64,000 nt of DNA from Melanocharis versteri (lineage: Eukaryota; Chordata; Aves; Passeriformes; Melanocharitidae): contig VZTG01001074.1 in assembly GCA_013397845.1 (NCBI GenBank), positions 1,495,090 to 1,559,089 on the forward strand. Direction: 5' to 3'. A model generated the notes under the pieces. The model was not told the origin of the DNA. It made no database searches and saw only the letters and a program-made list of their open reading frames with translations. Shown one piece after another: positions 25,001 through 36,285 of the stretch. Made by a program: the position numbers and the translations under genes. Numbering within the stretch: the stretch's first letter is position 1; the number at the start of each line of letters is the position of its first letter.

Positions 25001-28000
25001 GAATTCTGACAGCGCAGAGAAAGCTGTGCCTATTAATAGGCACCATTTCTCCAGTGGAAAGGGTGCTCTCCGAAGGGCAGCAATGAGCACCCCGTGCCCG
25101 GCGGATGAACTGCTGGCCTAATTTTTGTATCATAGCAGGGCTCTGCACAAATCTAATCATCACACATAAACCACACAGGGACGTTTGCCAGTTTAGGTAA
25201 TCAGTTTATCTTTTCAGACTTGAAAAGTGTGCGCAGGGATGAAGTCTGTTGTTTAGCACTCGTTCTTCCAGAGAAGTCGAATATAAATGTGTATTTGTCT
25301 TAAGCAATTCTTGTTACGTTGTGACGAACATTGCACAGTTGTTCATGTTCCCTCACTTTCTGACTCTCTGGATACTAACTAAATAAGTCATCATTGTATC
25401 TTACTTCAGGGGCACATAAAGAAATTATACAAATGCAAGAAAATCATAAACATGCAGTGCGAGATAATAACCCACTGTTGCTTGTTGGATTTGTTAAAAA
25501 AAAAATCATTCTGTAGCAATTCTACTGCAGAGTTAGAATGTAGCATCAAGCTGTATAAAAACCTTCAAAAAGGGTTTTCATAAAATTCACTTTGTTCATT
25601 TTATTAAATGTTCAATAGGTTTTTTTGGTGTAAACACTTCAGTCACGCTAGTAGGTTTTCTAAGCCGTGAAATCATTATTTCTGCAGCACTTTTAGATAT
25701 GAAATAATGATAATATCCTATCTTTAGGAGCAACCTGTCTGGTTTAACTGTTGACAGTGTCTTGTCTGCATGTGTTTCTGCCCTCAAAAGTGTCATGGGG
25801 CAGCACTTTTTCTTTCTGCTGCTCAGAAGGAAGATGCAGAAAACCAGCAGATGCACACAGGCTGTGGGCTCGCTGCCAGATCTCGTGCTCCAGAGATGGT
25901 TTTGAAGGCACCTCAAAGGCAGGGAAAGAAGCTGTTTCTCCTGGGGGACCTTTTTGTTGGCTTGAAAGGCAGGGTTTGTTTTGTTCCCCAGCTCCTGTGC
26001 CGGCAGCTGTCGCCACAGCTTCCTCTCTTGTTCTGGGATGGACTCAGGCAGTCCAGGTGTGCTGGTTCCAGGTGGGTTTTATCCTCCCCACACTGGCAGG
26101 ATAACCCAGCCCTTGGAGACCCGCAGCGCTCTGTTTTTGTGCAGTTGGAGCTGCAGCTGGAGCTGCTGAGTCCTGTCCCAGAGCTGTGAGCAGCATCCCT
26201 GGGCCCGCTGCCCTCCCCAGCCCCTCTCCTGCTGTTTTCACTCACTGCCCATTGCTGACAGGAGCCTCGCCAGGGCACGGTGCTTTATGAATTTTTATGC
26301 GCACCGACAGCACTCAGCAGCGTTCCCATTTGCCTCAGCCATCACTTCTCTGTGTTTGCAGTTAATGAAGCTCAGCCTCGCCAGTCCCTGCCTAACTTCC
26401 CTGTTTTGCAAATGTTGCTGAGTGGGGAGGACTCGTGAGCAGAGCTGGGGGATCCCCGCTGGGCTGAGAAGTTAAGTTGCCTTTGTGCAGCTGTAATGTA
26501 CTTTTCTTGCTTCTCCAGACCTCTCACAGGTGCAGCTTCTGACTTGTGGCTTCAATATGATCTAAAGTTATTTGCTAGAAATAGGATAATATTGCTTTGA
26601 GGCTGTAATTCCCACGGATTTGGGCAAGGCTCTGTTATATTTACAAAAAGCATCCTATTTATTGATAGAGTAATTAAGCCTGTAGTTTCAATGTGAAATT
26701 TCCTCATTCAGGAGCCATTCTGTTGCTTGTTATGGTCAGCTAACAGAAAAATCTGAATACCTGTACATAGAGACATACAGAGGTAGTTTTGGTGTGCTTA
26801 TAGATAAATATGTGTATTTAAGTATTCAGACTACTTCTGTGGAGATTTCACCAGAGCAAAAATTATGGATTCAATATTTCTGTTCAAAACAAATTAAACT
26901 TCCGAGAATTAAACTCAGAAAAAAAAATATTTTGGAATTGGAATATGTCAGGCCAACATAGGCTTTTCAATACAAACCTATTTCAGCTTGTTTCCTTTTC
27001 CTGTAGTTTACGAGAAACGCAACTGCGAACCTTTCAGTGTTTTAAAATGGTATCCTTTAAAACATCTGTGGGACATTATCATAAATATCACAGTGGTGTA
27101 GAGACCTCATATTTGTGCTGTAACAGTGAAAATGGGATGCACTGAAAGGATGAATCCCAGGAACCTGAGTTTTCTTGCTGAGATCTATAAAGGTTAATAT
27201 TTCCACTTACAACTCTTCCCATCATTGCACTAATGGACTTGGGATCCTGCACAAGTTTTTCCAACAGGTCTTTTGATGATAATAAGCTCAAAGTCAGTGA
27301 TTGAAGCCTTGGGATGCGTGCATGTATTGCTAATAATGAATACAGCTCAGTGGAAAGAAATATTCTGTACAATTCACATGTGAATTTTACAAAAAGGAGT
27401 AAAAGTCTAACACAGGAGGCTGAGAAATGAACAGAGGGCGATGAATGACACTCATGTTTTTCACTGGGAGCTGCTTGGCAGTATTTTCATTTTGCTTGCA
27501 TGGAGTTTTGGAGCCTGTCTCATAGCATGTGGCATATTAGGCACAATAAAGATGTTCATTTGGCAGCTGGAGCATGACTAGGAACATCAAAAGAGTCAGA
27601 GATGCGTCAATAAAAGAAGAACTCCACCTTCATATAAATATTAGATCATTGTTTTAATTGCCCATTGAATTCTTGTCAATGAGACATTCACTTGTCATGT
27701 CTGGTGCAGCATTACCAACGTTTTATTTGGGGGCTAGAGCTGAACTGCTGCTACTGCTCATTTTTTGCACTTTTGTAGCACCCTGAGCACCAAACATGAA
27801 TCATTTTGTTGCAGGTGCTGTAAGACACAGAGTGAACAAGTGGCCTTTGCTCTGAGGAGTTTAAAATCCAGTTAAACTCCTTAAGCTCTAACCCAGAGCG
27901 AGCGTGCAGGAGAACACAGGAGGTTTTGGGGTGTGTGGCCCCTCTCACCAGACTGCCACTCGCCCAGCCTGCTAAATGCACGTGGGTAGTGGGAATAATG

Positions 28001-29578
28001 TCAATTATCCATCTCAGGGCTTTCCTCGCACCTCATCACCTCATCAAATGCACGAACATCACAAACATCAGCACACAGAGCATAGGGTGTCAGGGCTGCC
28101 AAGCAGCAAAGGGTTGGATATTCAGAGAGCACCTTTGCAGCTCAGGCTGGCACTTTCCACAGCTGACATCCACAACCTCTGTCTCGTTTCTTGTTGCACT
28201 GGTTGGTGCTTGGGGCACATGAGGAGCAATTAATGAATCAATCACATTCTATAGTTTTTACATAGAGATTCCTACACTGGCTTTATGTACAAGGCAAGAC
28301 TTTTTTCACCAGAGAATAAGAGCTAAAAATCCCATTTCCCTTGTATTTAGTGGGCATTAAGGATATACAGGTTTGGTTGAGAGATAAGTGTAGTGCTGTG
28401 GATGGGAAATCTGAGGAAGCTGATGGAGTTGAACCTCCTCAGAGCTCTCCTGAGTGCCTGGCAGGGAAGGCCAGTGTGGCCAGTGCCAGGCCCAGCTCCT
28501 CAGGCTGTGTAGCTGCTCCTGCAGCTTGCTACAGGCAGCTCAAGTGCTGTAAATTTTGGGTATTCACACTGGCTCTTCCCCAGAAGCCACACGAGTTTAA
28601 GGAAGGCACGGGAGTTTCAGGAAGAAACATTCCCAGGGAGGAGCATTGTGAGGATGACTGGGAGTGCAATCCAACCTCGGGTGATGTTTTCTGGCCAGCC
28701 CAGTCCAGGAGACAGCATCATCCTGATAAGATCCACATTTGATCCCCAGCTCAGACTAGGGATTTTATCTAAGGTTCCAGTTCCCTTCCACTCAACAACT
28801 AGTTTCAGTTTCATCCCTGTTGGCCCAAATAATCTTCAGTGTTCTCTATTCTTACAATCACTTTATCTCCTTCCACTTCTAATTTCTCTCCTACGTATCA
28901 GTACTTCTCAGAGTGTTTTCATTTTCTTTCCTTCTCCTTGCTATTAACCTCACCAAATACTCTCTTTTCTGTGGTAGGACTGGGAATTGAAAGCATGAGT
29001 GCTTTTGGACGAGATATGGTAAAAAAAAAACCAGTTTCCCACTTTCAAACAACTCTGCCTCAGCCCTTGTTGGAACGAGTTGCAGGGTTTCATAAAGCAA
29101 GATGAATAGGCAGCAAAATAGAAAAGATTTCAAAGTGTCAAATTCGCAGTTCCAAGAGAATGTAGAATAGATTCAAGCACTTCTCCTGATTCGATGTGTC
29201 AAATCTGCATGTGGTCTTTGAGTTTCCCCAGAGTGTGCAGATGGCAGCGGTGCAGGGACCCCGGGGCTTGTGAACACTGAGCAGAGAGGTGGCAGCAGTG
29301 CACTCCCAGCCAGGTCCTGCCTCTTCCAGAAGCTCAACCCAGTTTGTCCTTTCCTGAAAGGCACCTGTAGGGTTTGGCTGGGTGATGCTGCAGCTCTGAA
29401 CCATGGCATTTGGTTTTAAGGGATTACTTGATCATAGTTTTCTTTGGCTTTTTAATTTTTTTTTTAAACTTTTTATCCCTGACATAATTTCCCAGAGGCC
29501 AATGCTAAATTTTTCCAGTTGTAAAATATTAATAGTAAATCACCAGCAGTTTTTGATTATGAGAAGCATATATTTATT

Positions 29579-29670
29579 CAGAGAATCACAGACTGGCTTG
29601 GGTTGGAAGTGACCCTAAGGGTCATGCAGTTCCAAACCCTCTGCAGTGGGAAGGGATGCCACCAATACAA
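29579..29670 (-). mobile_element. Short CR1 3' fragment
   Basis: The segment begins CAGAGAATCACAGACTGGCT and continues TTGGGTTGGAAGTGACCC, TAAGGGTCATGCAGTTCC and AAACCCTCTGCAGTGGG. This is the CR1 3' terminal region in reverse complement with a degraded tail at the left edge. Only about 90 bp are recognisable. It lies 45 bp from an (ATT)16 microsatellite. Confidence 0.85.
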
Positions 29671-29713
29671 CAAGTTCCTAAACTTTCTTTCATTATTTTT
29701 CCTTTTACTATGA

Positions 29714-29714
<1 letters not shown>

Positions 29715-29767
<53 letters not shown>

Positions 29768-29771
29768 TATT
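29715..29771. repeat. (ATT)16 microsatellite
   Basis: Sixteen uninterrupted ATT units (29715-29762) are followed by a single C interruption and two more imperfect units. The length and purity predict allele-length variation. Confidence 0.97.
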
Positions 29772-32302
29772 TAGTTGGGTTTGGGGGTTTTTTAGGGCAT
29801 TAAAAGAATAAGAGACTTGTAATTCACAAAGGCTGCAATCTAAGCAGTATCTATAGAGTGGTTTGTGTAGAGAATTTCAACTTCTCACATTTGTAGCGAC
29901 AGGAAAATTTTGTATTTTTGTTGGTTGGTAGCTGTAAGAAATTGCAGTGAGTTTGTTAAAACAGCTGTCATAAAAACAACATAAACTCCAGTGGGTGGTT
30001 TTCCACCAGGGAGGCCTTGCTCAGGGAGCCTCCCATCAAAATCCTGCTGTGGGCACAAGACCCTTCCTGGAAGCAGCTCCCAGCCTCGGAGTGTGGGCAC
30101 CAGCACAGTCTGAGTGCTCTGAAATTGCTTTAAGCTGCTGCTGCTCCCAACTTCACTGGTTTTCCCTGCTGGTTCTACTTCAGTACAAGACTTTGCAGGC
30201 AGGATCTGCCACCTGACAGCCTGAGATAGGTTTGTCTGGAGAGACTGCAGTGTCTGCGGGGAAAGAGTTTTTGTTTCTTTTTTATTTATAATCCCTCTTG
30301 CTTTCTCACACAAAACTCAATGGAACAGCAAATGAGCTGATGAAATTCTGGTTTTCTGTCCTGCTGTGAAGCCGAGGATAGTACTCTTGCCCTAAAGTAA
30401 AGTGGAGGAAATGGGAGCAGTTTTTAGTTAAAAACATGTAATTGAGCTCAAACCTTGTGCAGCAGCAGCTCCTTCAGCTGCTGGGGGAGTTTTTCTGCCA
30501 GAGCCTGTGGTGTCTGTCAGTGTTTGGACTCTCCTCGGGAAGAGGATTTTCTGGTGTGAATTCACAGGGTCACGGCTTCGTGGGGTGGTTTTAATTTTGT
30601 CTTGTTCTCAGCATCCACGTCTATTTTAATTGGCAATTAAATTAATTGTCCCTGAGTCGTTTCTGTTTGGCCAGTGATGGTAATTAGTAAGTGACCTCCC
30701 TGTCTTTATCTTTTCCATCTTTCTGCCCAGTTCTGCTGAGGTGGGGGAGTGGGAGGATGGCTGGGTGGGAGGCTGGGAGCAGCCCAAGGCCACCTCTCCA
30801 CTCTTGCTTTGGTAAATAGTGCCCCACGTCCCACTTGGTGCCTTATTCTGTTTGAATGCTTGAGATTCAGGCATTGTTTAAATTTTAATCTAACCCATCT
30901 CATCAATATCCACCAGAAAACGAAACTGTAAATTCTGGGACCAGCGATGGTTCTTTTTCCCTGTGGTGTTCTGCTCTGGGATTCAATCCCAGTGAATGCC
31001 CGGAAAGGAAGGATCTCCACAAGGTCCTCTGGCAGCCCTGTCCTCATGTTGGTCCATCTGGAGAGAGATATAAAATTTGATGAAGAGGATTTCTGTGTAA
31101 CTTCCCAGGAGTGCTGAGTGGCCACCCACTATGAGACTGTTCCTGTGCTTTAGGACCAGTTATGAACATTACACAGCCAAGAAGAGTTTAGGGATTGGCC
31201 ATGAGAGACTCTGGGATTGTTTGTCTTCCTTTGAAAACCATGACCCAATACAGTGAATCCATACAGTGAATTTAAACAATTATGCCAAGCATTTTATTTT
31301 GTAGTAAAACTCCATTGTTGTTGATTTTATGTAGCTGGCATCCCTGTGTGTAGTTTTTCTGAAAGCGTAATGCAGTTTTAAAGATCCAGTGGAAGTGAAA
31401 TGTTAAATAAAAATAGTGAGAGCATACAGAAAATGAAAAGTCTGCAGCAGCAGTAACTCGAGGAGCAGGTAGGGAATACAAAACAGATTGTCTGCAGAAA
31501 AACCTTTCACATGCAAATATATTGTTCAGAGATGTCAAAACCTGAAAAGTTCATTTAGCAATTGTAGGTTTGTGGTGAAGATCTCTTACTCATATAGCTG
31601 GTAGTTAAATCACTAACATTTTATCCAGTATTTTGTGCAAAATGATTCAGAGAAGAACTTTGAGACAAAGTCTCAAACCTTTGTGCTTTAGAGACATTTT
31701 CCTCTTTATGTCAGCCTTCCTAAATATTTTAAACTTTCCATGTAAAGTGAAACAGGATTATTGACAGCTACTGTTCAATTAAAAGTTCTCACAACCCCTA
31801 GATGCAGTGCAGCTCATGAACTGTGTGACAATCCTGGTAGTAAGAAATGCTATCGTTTGGTTTTTCTGCTCTGTAAAACTTCTGCAGTAGCTTGGGGCTG
31901 AGTATTCTGTAAACAACCAGTGCTGAGCCTAAAGCTGTACTGAATACCTGAAAGCACTTTGCTACAGAAGAGCCTTTGGGGATCCTGGGCTGTGGTGAGG
32001 AGCACAACAAGGTCTCTCTTGCCCCTGCTCAGTTTGTGGAACTGGGTGTGCATTTGATTGGAGTGATCACAAAAGGCTCATGCCCCAAAGGTTTTGTTTC
32101 TCTCCTACCCAGTTAGGCTGGTCAAAGCCTCTCCATCCTTCTGAAAGTGCATATTGATAGATTTGTTCATGAGGAAGAATCAGAAAAATACAGAATTTCT
32201 CTGAAAGTTTTTCCCCTTAGACTGAGAGACGATTCTTCCCAAAGCTGTAGACAAGCTAATAACACAAAGATATCTGAAATTTATGTTCCAAAATTGATAC
32301 TC

Positions 32303-32346
32303 ACAGCGTGTTTTTTTTTCCTTTTTTTTTCTTCCCCCCTCCCCAG
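32303..32346 (+). promoter_or_regulatory. CDH13: 3' splice site of the CDH13 prodomain exon
   Basis: A long pyrimidine tract (TTTTTTTTTCC, eight further T's, then CTTCCCCCCTCCCC) ends in AG at 32345-32346. A branch-point-like ACTCAC has its candidate A at 32303, 43 nt upstream of the junction. No AG lies between the start of the pyrimidine tract and the used AG, so acceptor choice is unambiguous. Confidence 0.92.
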
Positions 32347-32555
32347 TGAAATTTGATGACTGCAAGGGGAACAATAAATTGAACTTTGAAGTTTCTAACC
32401 CGGACTTTACGGTGGAACTCGACGGGAATTTGGTTGCACTCAAGAATGTATCAGAAGTTGGCAGAGCCTTGTTTGTGCACGCGCGGTCGGAGCACGCCGA
32501 GGATATGGCAGAAATCTTTATTCTTGAAGCAAATGAAAAACGTGGTGCATTAAAG
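32347..32555 (+). CDS. CDH13: T-cadherin prodomain exon (probable coding exon 3)
   Basis: This internal exon of T-cadherin encodes most of the N-terminal propeptide (Cadherin_pro family). The propeptide is removed by furin-type proteases so that the GPI-anchored receptor can engage in homophilic contact; in mammals the receptor also binds adiponectin and LDL. The exon is 209 bp. Its first two bases complete a codon begun in the preceding exon (phase 1), and it ends on a codon boundary. About 70 codons read through without a stop, with FDDCKGNNKLNFEVSNPDF, DGNLVALKNVSEVG and LFVHARSEHAEDMAE. These line up with human CDH13 SDCKGNDKL, GLVALRNITAVG and LFVHARTPHAEDMAE. An NVS glycosylation sequon sits where human has NIT. 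The segment before exon end (EANEKRGALK) is less similar to human. A methionine start here would be wrong, because the exon is internal. Identification is from remembered family sequence and is very secure. Confidence 0.96.
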
Positions 32556-32561
32556 GTAAGA
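32556..32561 (+). promoter_or_regulatory. CDH13: 5' splice site after the prodomain exon
   Basis: AAG|GTAAGA is a near-consensus U1 match. It leaves the reading frame at a codon boundary (phase 0), matching the next exon found at 61553. Confidence 0.95.
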
Positions 32562-34096
32562 TAAATACCGAAGATTAAAAAAAAAAAAAAGAAGTGGCAA
32601 GGAGATGCTGCTGCTAAATATTTACATGTGTCACCTAGGGTTGTAAGCAATTTTAATCTGTTAGCAGAGATCAAAATCAGTCTTCAATGCAGATATTGCT
32701 GTAACATTTTAGCACTTGGTTTAATTTGTGATGCAGATTTCCTGGGTTTTGGAAGATGTACTACAGCTTCAGGTGTGGATGCTAAACATTCATAAAGACT
32801 TTATTCAAATGAAAGAGCCCAAGTTTTAAAATTGGCTGCTTCTTCCAGTGTATGTTATGCCAGGTAATCACAGTTTGGCCACAACTAAAAATGGAAAATC
32901 ATAGTTTAAATGTGTAATTTGGAATTTACAGAACCTTCATGTTTCGCTCCAAGTCTAAGTACGTGGGAATGAATTCTATGCTGTGAAATTTAAATTTTCA
33001 TATTGGTCTGCTTATCTGACACTGTTACGTGGTAAACTGCTTAAACATCTGCACACAAACAGCAGCACACATTTAAATTCTGTCTCTAAGCCCTGGTGAT
33101 TTTTGTTCTGCTCGGTCTGTTGAATGTTTCGTCCTTTCTTTTCCCCTCCTGAATTTCAGCGTAAAACAAACCTCATTCTCTGGGGGATAAAGCACTTCAC
33201 AAATTGATTGAATTGTTTACTTCACACCCCTGCAAGTAACAAAAGGAGGTGTGAGATAGCCTGCACTTCTGTGTCCTGGCATTTAGGAGAGAGGCAGGCA
33301 AGGCAGTGGCTCACTAGACAATTAAGCCTGGTACCTTTACAGACCTATAATTTCACAGAAATATAGAGAAACCTTGATAAAAATGACTGATCTACTGTCT
33401 TGAGTTGGTATTTAGACACTCAGTTGCCAGCATTCTCATTATATTCCCAACAATATATTAGTGCAACTTAAATCTTCCATTATAAAAACAAATTATCTTG
33501 AGGAGAAAGGTTGAGCAAACTTCTAAAAGTCCATGGCTGAGGAAAGGTTTTGCTCTGCACTTTAAGCAGCACACGATGTGAATTTGGATTGCCAGCAGGA
33601 AAGAACCAGAATGTGTAACTGCAGAAAGCTGATCAGAACACCGAAATGGAATTTAATTTTATTTAAATATGCCGTTTCTTCACAAAATTAAATTTTAACA
33701 CAGTCGTACTTGAGGGAGTCTCTTACGTGGAGGAGCTGTGGGTTTAGGACCACAGACAGCCAAATTCAGAGTGGGAAAGCTACACTTGCAGGAGCAAGCT
33801 GGGCACTTGGCTGTCCTGTGCCTCAGACTAGCGAGTCTTGCTCCTCCTGGTGCATTCACAAGAATGTTCAAATGGTTTTATTTTGAAATCTTAGGAGCAG
33901 TTTCAAAATGGGGATCATCATTCTCCAGTTAGAAGTTACTAAAACCACAGAGGAGCTTGAGATGTCTCTGACAGGAGGTCTGGAGTTAAACTTCAAGGGA
34001 TTGGTTTATGTGTGAAGATCTGACTCCCTGAGAATCATATTCTGAAGATTTATTCTGGTTTCCTTAGAGAAGCAGCCCTTCAATATCTGTGAGGGC

Positions 34097-34254
34097 AGAT
34101 ATTCTGTGGATGTTGCAATCTAGGGGAAATCTTGTCAGCTATTCTATGGAAGTTACAATCTAGGGGAAATCTTGTCAGATATTCTGTGGAAGTTGCAATC
34201 TAGGGGAAATCTTGTCAGCTATTCTATGGAAGTTACAATCTAGGGGAAATCTTG
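34097..34254. repeat. Four-copy 40-bp tandem repeat with 80-bp higher-order unit
   Basis: Four head-to-tail units start at 34097, 34137, 34177 and 34217, each holding CAATCTAGGGGAAATCTTG. Units 1 and 3 begin AGATATTCTGTGGA; units 2 and 4 begin AGCTATTCTATGGAAGTTA and are identical over 38 bp. The A-B-A-B pattern implies that an old 40-bp duplication diverged and the 80-bp dimer was later duplicated. Units 1 and 3 differ at one position (GGATG versus GGAAG). Confidence 0.97.
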
Positions 34255-35854
34255 ACTCATGAGTAGGAGTTACAGGATGTGTATTTGCAGACTGTGACAA
34301 GCTCTGCCAGTGACCTTTTCTCTTTATGTCCTGTTTGGGTTCTGGGGAGTCTCCTCTCAGAATGTTCCAGCAATATTAATTGATGCCTAGTGTTGAAATC
34401 TCTCTCCAGACTACATTTGAAAGCCAGGGCTGATTTGGCCCCACTCCTGGATTCTGTTCCAGCCACTTTGTGTTGCTTCAGGGAGAGAAAACCTGTCTAA
34501 ATCTGGCATATTCTGCCACTTGCCAGCCTGTCCTCACAGGTGACAATATCACAGCATCATCTCAGCCTGCATTCTTCACCTCTTTGTGGGTTTTGATATT
34601 CAGCCCATAACCAGATGATTACCCATTTAGTTTGGGATTTAGTGTCTGCAATGCCCTTGTGAGTTACGTGATGCCTTAATGTGTCCTGGAAAATCCATCT
34701 AGTGAGGATTATCCCCTTCTTCAAGGGAATATAAAGATATTTGGGGCTCGCTGTCCTCTGGCCCCACCCAGCCCTCTGTAGCTGTTAAACCAGTATTTAT
34801 TCCCAACCTTTTCATCTATTTGCCTGTTTCAAACACCGCACAGACAGTGTTGTCTTTCTGTTTGTCATCCTTGAGAAGGATATAAAGACTACAGTGTCCT
34901 ATCTAAAGTGATTTTATGATAAATTTGAACTTAATCCTGTACTTTTGCAGTCTAAATGTGTCAGCACGGAAACAGCAGAACTGCTCCATCTGTTTATGCA
35001 AGGAGCCTTGGCTAAGAAATGCTCAGATGGAACCTTAGTAATTCAGCATAATTCTGTGGGGTTAAGATGAGCACATGCTGGAGCAGTTCTTAGCATTCAG
35101 TACTTAGAGAACAGTACCTTGTCTAATTAGGGGATAAGTAGTTCTTAAGTATTTCCCCACTGCCAGCAACTGCCATTTCTCTTCTGAGAGCATGTAACCT
35201 ACATCTGCGAAATCCCATTGTTAATGTTGCTAATTGCAGATTCCCAACGTGTTTGGGAATGCCTCTCAACAATGATCTCGTGCTGACTGGCAGTCTGAGC
35301 CTAGGAACAGAGTGTAGTCCCTCAAACTTCCTGATTGCTACCAAGCATACTTTGGATGAGTATGGAAATTATTTAGAGATAATTATTTAGAGGTGCAATC
35401 TGGAGCGTGCAGAAGAGCTTTTGGCATGCTGCTGGTGAAGGGGTGCAGTTCTTTCCTGTTAAAGATGGGGGTTGATTCCAGCTGGCCTCGCCAATCCGTC
35501 CTGTGTGATTAACTAAATTAACTTCATGGCCAAGGTAGAATCAGTGGCTGCTGGAATATCACATACTATTTAATGCTATTTGCATGAAGAGCCTGTTTTC
35601 CTCCTGTCAGAAGCAGAATAGATCTGCAGAGCCTGCAGCTTTCCATCCAGGGGTGGCCGTGGCTGCAATATGGGCAGAGGTGGTTCCTCAGTCGTGATCC
35701 AGCTTGGCCACGGCTCTCTGATCACACAGTCTCCTCAGGGGCTGGTGGCACAGGAGCAGACACTGCTCTGCTGCTTTTCCTGATGGCTGCGTGTTTAACA
35801 TACCCCAAACCCCGTGAATATCTACCTGCAGATATGCACACATGCAGGACTCCA

Positions 35855-35890
35855 TCAGATTCCAGATCAGATTCCAGATCAGATTCCAGC
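35855..35890. repeat. 12-bp tandem repeat, three copies
   Basis: TCAGATTCCAGA occurs three times head to tail, with the third copy ending in C. It is a small minisatellite seed in the intron. Confidence 0.9.
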
Positions 35891-36133
35891 TGGAATTTCT
35901 GCAGCCCGCTGGAGGTGCCCCCTCCCTCCTACGATTTTGGATCGATGTACTGCCCTCTGTCTGTCTTGACAGAAGGGAGTATTCCCAAAAATCTTCTGCC
36001 ATTTCTGAGAGCATTTGAATGTGAGTGCACAGAAAAGTTGCCACGAGCCTGTGGAAGGTGTACCATCACTCTTTAATGGTTGTGTGCCTGTCCACGCTTG
36101 GAGCCTGATGCAATCAGTGCTCAGTGAAAGAAA

Positions 36134-36285
36134 GGAATTCCATGTGTACTCCCCATGGAGCTGTGCTAGTGAGCAATGGAACGTTCCCCATGGAATTCCA
36201 TGTGTGTTCCCCATGGAATTCCACGTGCATTTCCCATGGAGCCATGCTGGTGAGCAATGGAACATTCCCCGTGGAGCAGTGCTGG
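36134..36285. repeat. Composite minisatellite of alternating 23-bp and 35-bp units
   Basis: A 23-bp unit (GGAATTCCATGTGTGTTCCC plus CAT) is present at 36134, 36192 and 36215. A 35-bp unit (GGAGCTGTGCTAGTGAGCAA then TGGAACGTTCCCCAT) is present at 36157 and, diverged, at 36238. A partial start of a further 35-bp unit is at 36273. Both unit types share the CCCCATGGA junction, and the array contains the 14-bp perfect palindrome CATGGAATTCCATG (36189-36202). Confidence 0.9.

Larger units (their letters stand above)
1..32346 (+). other. CDH13: CDH13 intron (3' part), probably intron 2
   Basis: This is the 3' portion of the intron that precedes the prodomain exon. Its 5' end lies outside the window, so it is longer than 32.3 kb, as expected for CDH13, whose early introns are very large in vertebrates. 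No open frame longer than 180 codons occurs, and none shows a recognisable domain or plausible splice structure. Recognisable contents are a (GTTT)8 tract near 4.6 kb, a G-run hairpin at 7.81 kb, an A/C-rich tract at 10.86 kb, a poly-T tract at 11.76 kb, CR1 fragments at 12.3, 17.7 and 29.6 kb, a 21-bp direct repeat pair at 24.7/25.0 kb, and (ATT)16 at 29.7 kb. The rest is unique-looking AT-rich sequence in which I recognise nothing. Assigning it to intron 2 is inference from the human gene. Confidence 0.85.

Noticed and set aside
32346..32564. A start codon for a short 72-residue protein at the prodomain exon
   Set aside because: The apparent GTG start spans the AG of the splice acceptor. 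The exon is internal, the frame enters from the previous exon, and the apparent 3' end runs into the GT donor.
32180..32674. 164-codon minus-strand frame covering the prodomain exon
   Set aside because: It is the antisense shadow of the real CDH13 exon, extended by poly-A/T tracts (phenylalanine and lysine runs). No independent evidence supports it.
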